A stretch of DNA of 64,000 bases from NCBI GenBank assembly GCA_037039685.1, contig JAWNGF010000001.1, positions 7,998,001-8,062,000 of the forward strand. The letters run 5' to 3'. The stretch comes from Ceratobasidium sp. AG-K. Taxonomy: Eukaryota; Basidiomycota; Agaricomycetes; Cantharellales; Ceratobasidiaceae. Under the pieces are notes generated by a model. The model was given only the letters and a program-made list of their open reading frames with translations, made no database searches and had not been told where the DNA came from. This document shows, in pieces, positions 12,490-22,909 of this stretch. Made by a program: the position numbers and the translations under genes. The stretch's first letter is position 1. Every line of letters begins with the position of its first letter.

Positions 12490-13024
12490 GTATATTAGTT
12501 TTACACACTATCCTAATTCGTATCGTAAATCCCAATCTCATAGTTCTACGGAGAACATGTAAACTATCAGTTAGAAATAGAGGTTTGCCACTTTGGTACC
12601 CAGAAAAGGGTTTGACGCTGGGTGTGGTCTAGGGCGTGAACGGTTGTCTTAGTGTGCTATTCAACCTCTGCGGCTCGAGTCAGCATGTCTACTGCGGCGT
12701 TGAAGCTTTGAAAGGTCCATGGCTTTCTATCACGTTCTTCCCGCCTTGCGGAGTGGTTCCAGTGGCTAACGACGGATGGTCGGATGCAGATCATGCCACC
12801 TGATAAAGTGCTGGCATTCCTTAGTTCCCTCCTCGTTCCTCTTCCCGCCAGCGATCTCATTGACTGGTGAAACCACTACCAAAACAAGGTGTGTGTCTAT
12901 AACTTCCTGCGGTCCTCTCGATTCCCCGCCTTAATGTTTTCTCGCATTCCTAACTAACACCTTTTCCCAGCTTAATCAACGTTACTCAAGCACTCAGAAT
13001 TCCATCTGTTAGCGAGCTCAAACC
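12490..13024. other. Intergenic region before the Lnt-like gene
   Basis: No gene was seen in these 535 bp. The stretch 12900-13020 is pyrimidine-rich and leads into an ACCATGG start context, so it is probably the promoter and 5' untranslated region of the next gene. Confidence 0.45.
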
Positions 13025-14889
13025 ATGGATGCAGTTAGAAGAACCCTTGTTGGGGCAACAACCCCTAGTTTTCTGGGGTTAACAGCCGGGCTGGCATTTC
13101 TAGCGCTCTCCTTACGCCCGGCATTTGTTCCACTGGTCTTCCTTTTGGCTACGCTCGTAAACTATGCTCGGGCAATCATCAAACGGCCTTTTTTCAAGCA
13201 TAGGTTTTTCGCACTGTTGTCAACCCTCAGCGTCGCTACTGTTGCCGCGTTCTCAAGCTCGGCCAAATCAGCACTTTCCACTCGGGTTCTATCCTCGGCC
13301 CTCCTTTTGCTTGTGGCTGCGATATTCTCCCTCATTGCGCTTGCACCGATTCTGGGTTATGCATGGGCTCGATCTTATGTTGGTTTGCGCTCCCCACTCG
13401 CCGGCATACTACTTTTCCCGGCCCTGTGGACGACCACCTGGACTCTCCTTGTTTGGGTGTCGCCTCTCGGTAGAATAGGGTCATGGACGCCTATGACGGG
13501 GATCGAGACTTATGTATGGGTCACAACTGTATTTGGGCAACTCGGACTTGACTATATTACTGCCCTCTGGGCGGTGGTCATTGCCGAGTATGCTGGAGAA
13601 TGGCTGATGGGTCCTGGGGCAGAGGAGCTGGTCCCGAGCAGTGTGTCTCCCAACATTGACCTTCTCACCCCCATTGAGCACGAGAATGAGGATCGGGGTG
13701 TCACGAATAACACAAATACTTCGTCTATACCTCATCGCACCAGTCCCAGACCGTACCTCGTGGGGCTCCTGATACTCTGCATGCTCCCCTCGTATTGGAC
13801 ACCTGTCCTCCCCCTACCGACTCATGCTCCTAATTCTACCGAGGTTACCGTCGGCTGTGTACATCCGTATGTTGCTCATTCCGGGACTCCGCTATTACTC
13901 GAAGATTATCTTGCCGAGACACGCACACAAGCATCGAGGGCAAAAATTGTTCTTTGGCCCGAGGGCGCTGTGCAATTCCGTTCAGACAAGGAACGCGACG
14001 CTGCCTTTAAGAAGGTCTCGTTTATATCGGACCACCAAAAGGCTTGGATTGGCCTTGCATATGAACAGACCTTTTCGCATAGCAATGAGACAGTTTTGGG
14101 GGAGCGCGTGCGAGGAATCAACGCACTGGCCATCTTTGGGCCAGATATGAAGCCTATCATATATATCAAGAGGAGGCTTGTTCCGCGTAAGTGTTGGGCT
14201 TTCTTGCACCAAATATGCAAACCTAACAATAGCTTGCAGTCGTTGAGTCCTTCAGCCTAGAGAGCTCGGTGAACCCACCACCCCGGTATCCCGTCACGCT
14301 TCCAATGCCGAGAAGTCGCCCGAACAGCGACAAGCACTCCTGGCCGAGAACCATCCCCGTTACTGCTGCGATCTGTCTTGATGTCTCAGCGCCATTGGTG
14401 ACTTCCATCCCAGTCGACGATCTTCCCGGTGATCTTGGTCGACCCGCGTTAATTCTTGCACCGGCGAGAACATGGCACCCCGATATTGGCAAGGCGATGT
14501 TCCAACATGCTTCTACACGTGCAATAGAACAAGGCGCATCGATCCTGTGGTGTGACGGCGGTGAAGGAGGTGTATCTGGTGTTGGTGGTTTGGCTTCGCA
14601 AGGGCTGGGCCTACTAGGGGGCATTGGGCAGGTAGGGGGGGGTGGTAGCTGGATCCAGACGATTGGGATCCCGTTCCCTTATGACGCGGACAACTTTGGC
14701 CCTACTTGGTATGCGAGGTGGGGTGATTTATCGGCAATCTTTTTCGCGTGGGCCGTGTTAACCGTTGGCTTCGCCGAACCCCTGGTGCATCGGTTCGGCA
14801 AATTGGCCGGACGGATTTACCACCGACTAAAACGTCGAGGGGAAGAGGGTCACCCGAATGAAAATACGGCCCTGCTATTTGATCCTTGA
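13025..14889 (+). CDS. Apolipoprotein N-acyltransferase (Lnt)-like membrane nitrilase-superfamily protein
   Basis: Predicted multi-pass membrane protein with a carbon-nitrogen hydrolase domain, resembling bacterial Lnt, which N-acylates lipoproteins. Two exons (13025-14186 and 14240-14889) join in phase to give 603 residues. Residues 1-200 form several hydrophobic helices (for example LTAGLAFLALSLRPAFVPLVF). The hydrolase domain holds the expected triad: Glu313 in LWPEGAV, Lys382 in YIKRRLVP and Cys433 in AAICLDVSAP. The spacings of 69 and 51 residues nearly equal those of E. coli Lnt (E267, K335, C387). A terminal helix, SAIFFAWAVLTVGFAEPLV, and a basic tail follow, which is the bacterial topology too. 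A Gly-rich insert (GGEGGVSGVGG) follows the Cys. Fungi have no known bacterial-type triacylated lipoproteins, so the acceptor is unknown. Membrane N-acyltransferase activity is inferred from the triad. Confidence 0.85.
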
Positions 14890-15005
14890 TCCTACTCCTT
14901 TCTTTTTTCTGGTTTGCGTGATCTGATGATCTTTCTGTCCAAAACGTAGCTAGTCGCAATAAATGAAAGGATTGATTTTTGTACACGCGTCACGTAGCCA
15001 CAATT

Positions 15006-16767
15006 TTAGAAGTCACCCATGGCTGCGTCGTCGCCATCGTCGTCCATGTCCCCTTCTTGTATTTCTTTGGCCAATTCTTTCTCGCGCTCTCTCGCTGCTT
15101 CTGCACTAGCCAACTCCTTCCTGTGCGCATTCAGTGGGTATCGCATGGCCTATAATGCGAAAGTGAGCTCGTGCTAAGCAACCGTATACACAGACTATGC
15201 ACCTTGACACTCTCGTTATGCAACTCCATGCAAAACGCGATACGCTTCTGGAACGCTTCGCGTGGCTCGTTGGTTTCATAGACGCCTCCTCTGCCAGTTC
15301 CGCGCTCAGTTCCTCGCTCCCAGCTCTCCATCCAGCCCTTTTCATGCTCGATCTTGGCTTCGATCACACCATCTCGGATAGCCTTGCTAACGATGTACTC
15401 TGCGTTCTCCTCCGAGTCGAGTGAAAGCTTTTGGGCAATTGTGCGGAGAGATATACGCGAATACGCGATCGAAAGCGATCGAACACCGGTTTTGATGACA
15501 TTGTGCCGGAGACGAAGGATAAGCGTGAAAGTTCCATCAGTAGTAAACTGATCCTTGTGTGCAGATAATGTCGCCTGGAATTGAGAGAGGTCTCCGGTGC
15601 GAACAGCTGAGGTGGTAGTTAGAGCGTCGTGCTCGGGCAAACATCTGTGGTGACTCACCTTGAACGATTTCGAAGTAGGGTTGCAGCGCCCGCTTTAGCA
15701 CAGGATGACGGAACAGGCCTCTCTCGGGTATGTCGCCCATTAGCAGTTCCACGATGATGAAGAACTTGTGAACGGTCTGGTAGAATCCTGGAGCGAGGGT
15801 CGCGACAGGCGCGCGTCGGATGGCTTGTTGTAGATGCGTGTGGGACTCGGTATATGCTAGCTGAACAGCCCGAATTCGACCCACATAGTACAAATAGCGG
15901 GCGAGCTGTGAGTTTCCGGCAGACGAGGGAAATGTTGTTTTTGATACCAGCTTATCGGCTTGGGCGTAAAGGTTGTAGTGGAGATAGTTTCGGAGTAGTA
16001 GATTGATGAGGGCAGCCTAGGCAACATATTCTAAATTGCCGGCTGAGGGCGCGAATGATCAACCCACCTGGCATTCTTCATCTCTCCGCAAGGATGCAGT
16101 GCGTTGGGCTGCCAAGAGCAGTCTATACCCGACTTAAGACTCGAGCTGCAAAGTGGTGTAGATCACTCACGAACGGATTGATGAAAGGTCTCCCGACGCC
16201 TCGTGAACGCGATCCAAATAGAAGTAGATCTTAGCTGCCAGAGGATCTAGACTTCGGCGGTTCAACGACTGAATCTTGTCGATAGTCTCATGCGTCAACT
16301 GCGTCGCTTTGGACAGATTTGATGTGTCGAGTAGATGAAGAATCATGAGCAACCGAATGTAAACATCGATTTCTGGAATAGGCTCGGGAGGCGCTTTGGA
16401 GGATGGTGCGGTGTCTACGTCCATACTAGCCGAGGACGCTGGAGCGTACGGAGCTAGCGCCTTGCGGGAGGGACTATCTGCGTTGGGTTAGAATGCTGCT
16501 TGCAATTGGCGTATACAACGTACCTTTGGGATAGTGAGATGCAACAGCATCTCTAAGGTTGTCAGCGGTGAGTTTCTTGCGAAGGCCAGTGAGATTCCTC
16601 AATACGCGGATGGTGAATCGAGGCTCGACGGTCGAAACTGCGCGATCCAGAAGCGCCAAATTAGCCTTGATTTCAGCGCCGACAGAGATGGGCACAGGTG
16701 CGGGTGCGGGAGTTTCTACGGGTTTCTCTTCCTCCGCCTTCGTCTCTTTGGGTTTGGTCTCCGGCAT
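15006..16767 (-). CDS. RPN3: 26S proteasome regulatory subunit Rpn3 (PSMD3)
   Basis: Non-ATPase lid subunit of the 19S proteasome cap. Exon 1 starts at ATG 16767 with [16 protein letters not shown], an acidic disordered leader. [20 protein letters not shown] and [14 protein letters not shown] follow. Middle exons contain the helical-repeat region with [15 protein letters not shown] and [15 protein letters not shown] segments. The PCI domain carries [40 protein letters not shown] and [20 protein letters not shown]. The very C terminus is the acidic [13 protein letters not shown], ending at TAA 15006-15008. Length and domain order match the family. The gene lies tail to tail with the Lnt-like gene and 201 bp divergent from the F-box gene. 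Confidence 0.93.
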
Positions 16768-16968
16768 TGCGTGAGTTGAATGTAGTGGATATGCAGGTGC
16801 GACGCGCTGAACGCGTCAGCCCTACACCAGGGTCTGGACCCTGAAGTAGCCAGGGGATTAATTGGCAATCACGATCAGAGCCACCTCGACTCCGTCACCA
16901 CTCGATCATAATACTGGCGTGATCCTCGGTCTTGCTTGTATTCTTGAATAAGGGATAATTCTGGGGAA

Positions 16969-19515
16969 ATGGGCGATACAAAGACCGCAAAAAGTAAATG
17001 GCTGTAGAATTACTGGTCTGTGCAGCGCTAATACTCGATACCTATCACTTTTAGCACCGCATAATCGCAAACGACGCAAGGCCAAACCACAGGAGCCATA
17101 CCCCGAAATCGAGTTAGATCGAAGTTATATCATAGAGCTTCCTATCGAAGTCCTTGCGAATGTACGTGTATTACTATCCGCGTATAAATTACTATTGTCT
17201 GACTTTTAACGCGAGATCCTTCAATATGTCTTCCCTGCGGAACTGCTGGCGTTGACACGAACCAACTCCTTCTCCCGGAAAATGTTACTGAGCGAACAAC
17301 AGCAACACATTTGGAGATCTGTGCGCACATCGTTCCCTCACGCCACTATCCCAGACCCGATTTGTATGTCCGAAATAGCTTTGGCGTCTATTCTCTTTGA
17401 TCCAAGGAAATGCAGTGTTGGTATCCTCGCTTCACCGTGATTGTTGTTGGATCTGATAGTGTTGATTAGACCTGTGGTAGCTCCGGTGCTGCTTTGCGGA
17501 GTGTTGTACCGCCAACCCGGGTGTGCGATGTAAGTACGACCCTCAAAGCTCATTGGTATTGTCTAACAATGTAGCCAGGGAGCGGATTGTATTCGATCTT
17601 TCGAAGAGTAGGTTACTTCCTGCCGTACGATAATGTTATCTCAGTGTTCCCTAAGCCTTTACGACGTCCTTCCCGACGGACCATATGGCGCAGTTTACGG
17701 AATTGTCCCATCCATTACGGGTAAACTATCCTACATCAATATAGAGTAGAGGGTGTACTAATTTGATTGTTATCTAGCTACAGCATCTCAGCCATATGGC
17801 TTTATCCACATTCCAACACTGTTGTTTATGACCGTGAGTTAGTTTGCACTTTGGGCGATTCATATGCTAACCCTACCCTATAGACCATAAGAAAGTACCG
17901 AAAGGCGGCGATGCAAATGGTTATTCAAGATATCAATGCGGGAATGGGAAAAGAAGATCTTGAGGCTAAGTACAATACAACCCTTGACCAGACAGAGCAC
18001 GTTAATAAAGTATGTAGTGTTTGACCTCTCCCAGCAGTCGCGGTAACTGACGGGTGCTAGCTCGCTGAAGAACTTGACCGCATTTCCAACCAACTCGTGG
18101 AACGTCAAAGTATTTTGGATGCTCGGACTCAAAAATTGTATGTTCCGAGCACTTACAACCAGTCTGCTCTAAACATGGTTCCCAGTGCTAAATCCAAAGC
18201 TACCGAGCTCGCGCTGGAAGACGTCAAGATAACCAATAGCCCCACATACTGTGCAGAGAGGCGACGAGTCCGTCGCGCGTTTCAGTTGGAGGGCTTCAAT
18301 CAAAAGGGTGAGAAATAGAGCTATTATCCTGGCTGCCTTCTGAGTATATGCAGACTGGGATGCATATCCGCCTCGGACAGCAACGCAAAACCCAGAGCGG
18401 CCTGCTGAGACGATCGGTGAGCTGATTAGCAAGGAGATGGAAGCAATGCAAGACGCATCCAAACGCCGGAAACGCGAGGCGACTGCACGGGCAACTCGAG
18501 ACGCGGTCAAGGACCACTGGGATCGGTTGAAGAATACCTCGAGTACGACTGCCCCCCCTGTATCTGTGATACCGAGATGGAACGAGTTCCGATGCCTACC
18601 TGTGGTCGAAACACTTCTTCATCCCCAGACCAGTGCAGACGACGTAGGTGCCCTCAAACACGACGACTCGACGCTCGCCAAGATGGTTAAATCAAATGTG
18701 GACACCTGGGATAGTCGTACCCAAGGTCAGTTTCGCAAAATACTTGGCATACCAATCTCCAAGAAGAACCAAGTCTCTGAACCTGGCACGGTGCCTCCTC
18801 TTGATCGTCTCACCTCTCTCTTCGAGTGCATCAAATGCAAGTCTGTTGGGCTGGGCCTCGCGCAGGAAGGTACTTTAACCTTTCGCTCAGCCGTGAAGCA
18901 TCGGTGCACGGGTGCATCCCGGAAATTCAAGTGGGACATTAGTCTATTCAAACCCGATCATCTTGGAATTGAAATTGCCCGACGCGCTATCATTTTAGCT
19001 GGGCACGTTGAAGACAAGGCAACTCGAGCGGATATGGATACTCTTGGTTTACGATTTTGCTGCAAACTGTGCCCCAAACCGATCGCACTGAAGTACAAGG
19101 ATCTGGTGAGCGCAACTGCTCTTGTCAATGTTTACATAACTTATTATATTTATGCAGATTGGCCACTTGAAGAGGCACGAAGTCAAAGACTTAGAGGAAT
19201 CTATCCAATACCTCGAGCAACCCGCTGAGGCAAGTGCACCCTCGAGTGATAAGATGGTTGAGAGGCGACGAAGAGGCTGCAAGAAAGGGTATTCCAGCGA
19301 TCCAGGCTTAAAGGATCTCTTTGTCTGTCGCCATTGTGAGAAGCCCTTTTTGTGGAATGGTCTCGTTTCTCATGTGAAAGAAAAGTGAGTGTGTTCATGC
19401 GTCGTGTAATTGTGGTTTAACGCATGGTCGCTCTAGACATCGCTTCCCCGACATCCGCGACGAAGATTTCTACCCCAAGCCAAAGGTTGTTTCGGTGGAT
19501 GTTAGTACCCAATAG
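16969..19515 (+). CDS. F-box protein with C-terminal C2H2-type zinc fingers
   Basis: Probable substrate adaptor of an SCF ubiquitin ligase. A tiny first exon (ATG 16969, MGDTKTAK) joins in phase to a basic exon reading RKRRKAKPQEPYPEIELDRS, then the F-box: ELPIEVLANILQYVFPAELL, split by an intron after the Asn. The middle encodes IRKYRKAAMQMVIQDINAGM and coiled-coil-like LAEELDRISNQLVERQ. The large 3' exon holds a Cys/His-rich region (FECIKCKSVG ... KHRC). Two C2H2-like fingers follow: FCCKLCPKPIALKYKDLIGH with a following LKRH, and FVCRHCEKPFLWNGLVSH with VKEKH. The second-last finger is interrupted by an intron near 19105-19158. The stop is TAG 19513-19515. F-box and C2H2 fingers in one protein are an uncommon mix. 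The target is unknown; several middle exon borders are approximate. Confidence 0.75.
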
Positions 19516-20339
19516 CCAGTGAAATGTGTATATATCGCTCGAAGCAAAGGCAATCCATGTGCGTTGGAATACTTGCCGATGGTTCTTGCCTCGGCTATAT
19601 GCTCTCGGGCATGCTGGGCTGATGTTTGCTGTCCCAAACGTGCCTTCGTTGGATTGGCATAGCTCATATGTTGGGCCCGTGAGAATGTTCTATAGCCCGT
19701 AAGAAGATTGCACCGAGTGGGTCGAATCGCATCTGGCCAGTCCGCTCCTTTCTGGGGATGTCACGATCACGTGGAACGCGACTTCTTGAACGTGGGATGT
19801 CAACTTCCTCTAAATCTGTTGACCCCAGATGTCTAAACTTCCGTTTCGCAAGCGAGGATATTGTCGTCTATTCTCATGGACCGACTAGCTGTATACTGCA
19901 TATCAACTCTGTTTTCTCTGATGAAATTCGAGCCTGTCAATCTGCGGCTTCGAACATACTAGACAATATAATCTATAGCTAGCGAGATGAAGCGGATAGA
20001 AGTTACGTCGGACACAACATCTTTTCAATTTTGACAGCTTATTTCCACTGTTGGTTCGTGAAACTTGGGAACTCTCCAGAGGCCAGACTTCTTTTCTGTT
20101 CCCGTACTATACGGAGTTAGATGAGTGACACTTCTGTCTCTCGGGAAATACATTCGACCCCGTGAGTGCCGCTTCTGCGAACTTCGGTCCCAAACTTGTA
20201 TATACGGATCTCCCAGCCGGTGCCGCCTGTATAAAATCTTCCCAGCCCGACTGCTCTAGTTTTCCTCAGAACCTCGAACATACCTTTGGGGCCCGGCCGC
20301 CTGAAACTCACTCTCCTTTCGTCGAACACACTGCTACAC
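19516..20339. other. Gap of about 820 bp with no supported gene
   Basis: It contains the F-box gene's 3' region and the mannosidase promoter. Short open frames on both strands (for example 19758-19982 and 20117-20353) show no domain and no splice-supported partners. No repeat was noticed. Confidence 0.45.
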
Positions 20340-22685
20340 ATGTATACCCGCACTCTTTTTCTTTCGTTAATCGGGGCAGCAAATGCTCACAACATCCAGA
20401 AGGTCGATCTGACACTTCCGTAGGTCTTGGTTTGTTGTTACAAGCGTGGTGTTGGGTCTGACTATGTGCGGTCGTGCAGTGCTGAGGCAGCTGCGAGAGC
20501 TCAGGATACGATTAAGGTCTTTACCGATGCCTACGCAGATTACAAAAACTATTCATGGGGACATGATTCTCTAGCCCCCCTTAGCAAAACATCCATTGAC
20601 GGTAAGCGCGACCCTCAGACTAGGCTCTTGCGAAGCTAAACTTGTCCCTTGTTAAGACCGCAATGGATGGGGAGCTACGATAGTTGATTCTCTATCCACG
20701 ATGAAGATCATGGGTCTGGAGGTTAGTTGGCCATTGTTCGAATGATAGATGCGTGAAATATCAACCTAACGATTGTCGATCCAGGATCTCTTCAAAGAGG
20801 GTGTTGATTTTTCTTCGAAAATCGATTTCAGTCGCAGCAAGACTTCCGATAAAGTTTCGCTTTTTGAAAGCACGATCCGTTACCTCGGTGGACTGATTTC
20901 GGCCTACGAATTGGGTGGCAAGAAAGACCAAGCTCTCATTGACCGCGCGCGCGAGCTTGGTGACAAGTTGGCCCATGGCTGGGTCGGCAATAATGATTTC
21001 CCATTCAATAACATCGACTTCAGCACGAATACGCCAGTCAACGAAACCGTAAGTCTGAAACTGCCGTCATTGTATCTGTGTCTGACTGTTTTCTAGTCTG
21101 GTATTGGTAAGTTATGCCGTTTTGAGGGCGTGTGGAATATGCTCAATGTTCTAAAGCCGTCGCCGGTACCCTAATCCTTGAGTGGCACAAACTTGCCGAG
21201 TACACTGGTAACAAAACCTATCTCGAGCTGGCGGAGAAATCGATGCGTCGCATTGGGACTAATGTAAGCATGGACGCAATCTTCGGGCCTATGTCTCCTA
21301 ACCAAGTTGGGATGCAGAAAGCCCCGCTTCCTGGATTACCTGCGCAGGGAATTGACCCTAATAAAGGTGAACCCGTTGGAGACTACATCGTACGTCCTCC
21401 TCGAGCCGGTATCCGACTTGCACTGACCGCTACGTGCTCAGACTTGGGGAGGTGGCTCGGACTCGTACTTTGAATACCTGATCAAGTACGGCCGTCTAAC
21501 CAACAACGCGAGTCCGGAGTGGACGAGCCGTTGGTTGACCGCCGTCGATTCTTCCATTCGTTATCTCGCCCAAACCGCTACTGGCACCGACATTCCCGAC
21601 CTCCTGTATCTGGGTGATTATACACAGAAGAGCGTTAGACATATAAGCAGCCATCTAGCTTGCTTCCATGGTAGGTTTCCCACGCATATATGCGACTTGT
21701 CTAACGTTGACATGTGTTGCAGGTGGAAACTGGATCATGGGTGGCCGCTTGACGGGGAACGATACAATTGTGCAATATGGTTTGCGCTTGACTGATACGT
21801 GCTGGAACTCCTATGAGAAAACTGCGTAAGTTGCTGCTAGATTCGTTGCCTTTCACCCAGTGTCTCTAACGGTTGCTGTCCTTAGCACCGGTATAGGCCC
21901 AGAGGTTTTTGCTTACATTGGGCCAGATGGAGTAAGTGTCGTAGTTTTATGTAACTAAACCCTCACTTATTGATTGACCGTAGAACTGGACTGGAGGAGC
22001 CGCGCCGACTGCCGCCGATATCTTGTTCTACAAGAAGAATGGGTTCTATGTCTACAACGGGTACGCATACTATGACCTTCGTCCAGAAGTGCTAGAGGTA
22101 AGTAGCTTTGTATCCCAATTGTATGACAGTGGCCAACGTAACGCAGAGCAACTTTTATGCCTGGAGGGCCACCGGCGACATCAAGGTACGCTAAAAATCG
22201 GGTTCAGCTTTGAGGCGCCGACCTGACGCAACTACACCAGTACTTCAACCGTGCTGTCTCTGGCCTCGAGAGTATCAAGAAGTATTGCAAGCCTAGCAAT
22301 AATGTCGGTGTCGCTGGAATTTGGGACGTTCGCGATGTGACCCCGGAATGGATCAATCACACCGAGTCGTTCTTCTTTGCTGAAGTCATCAAGTACATCT
22401 ACTTGACATTTGCGGACCCCAATAATATGCACTTGGACAAATACGTGGTACGTTGAACTCGCGATGAGAATATCGTTGCGTCACTCACACCCTGTCTAGT
22501 TCAACACCGAGGCGCATCCCTTCGAAGCACCTCCCGCACTGGAATCCTACCAACCTGCAAAGAAGGCGGCCATGGGTGGGCAATTGCCTTCGCAGACATG
22601 GTCTGGCGGAGTTCCCAAGATTAGCAACGCCCCAGGAAAGAAGGAAGGATTGTCTGAGGTCATCGAGCAAGCACTTGGGTTGTAG
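20340..22685 (+). CDS. Secreted class I alpha-1,2-mannosidase (GH47)
   Basis: Predicted glycosidase that trims alpha-1,2-linked mannose from high-mannose N-glycans in the secretory path or outside the cell. The N terminus MYTRTLFLSLIGAANA is a short signal peptide. Catalytic-domain landmarks appear in order: WGHDSLAPLSKTSIDDRNGW, VDSLSTMKIMGLEDLF, TIRYLGGLISAYEL, SGIAVAGTLILEWHKLAEYTG, WGGGSDSYFEYLIKYG, YNGYAYYDLRPEVLES (GH47 'LRPE' motif), and VFNTEAHPFEAP, whose Thr-Glu-Ala-His-Pro is the family's C-terminal signature. The 'GIAVAGTL' form resembles secreted Aspergillus enzymes more than ER mannosidase I. About twelve exons are present. One is only 10 nt long (21097-21106) and encodes part of SGIA. 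The stop is TAG 22683-22685. Confidence 0.92.
21097..21106 (+). other. 10-nt microexon of the GH47 gene
   Basis: TCTGGTATTG is flanked by a TTTTCTAG acceptor and a GTAAGT donor. Joining it to the exon ending AACGAAACC and the exon starting CCGTCGCC gives NETSGIAVAGT, the conserved GH47 segment, in frame. Skipping it would break the frame. Confidence 0.85.
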
Positions 22686-22909
22686 ATGCATAGTTTGGCG
22701 GTCGCAAGTTATTTCAGTTTGCCCAGACAAATAAGAATTATCTAGAATTATCTTTTTGAGGTATATTGTCATCGATAAGCGCGAGCATTACCAATTGTGA
22801 TTTATAACACGTGCTGCTGCGCGTCCCAAACACGACTCCAACATTAGTTTTGGTAAACTCGCGATCGCTGAAGAGGACTTGTGCTCTTGAGTTATCTGCC
22901 CCCCAGGTT

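Noticed and set aside
18169..18517. Minus-strand frames opposite the F-box gene
   Set aside because: Antisense to splice-supported exons, no domain.
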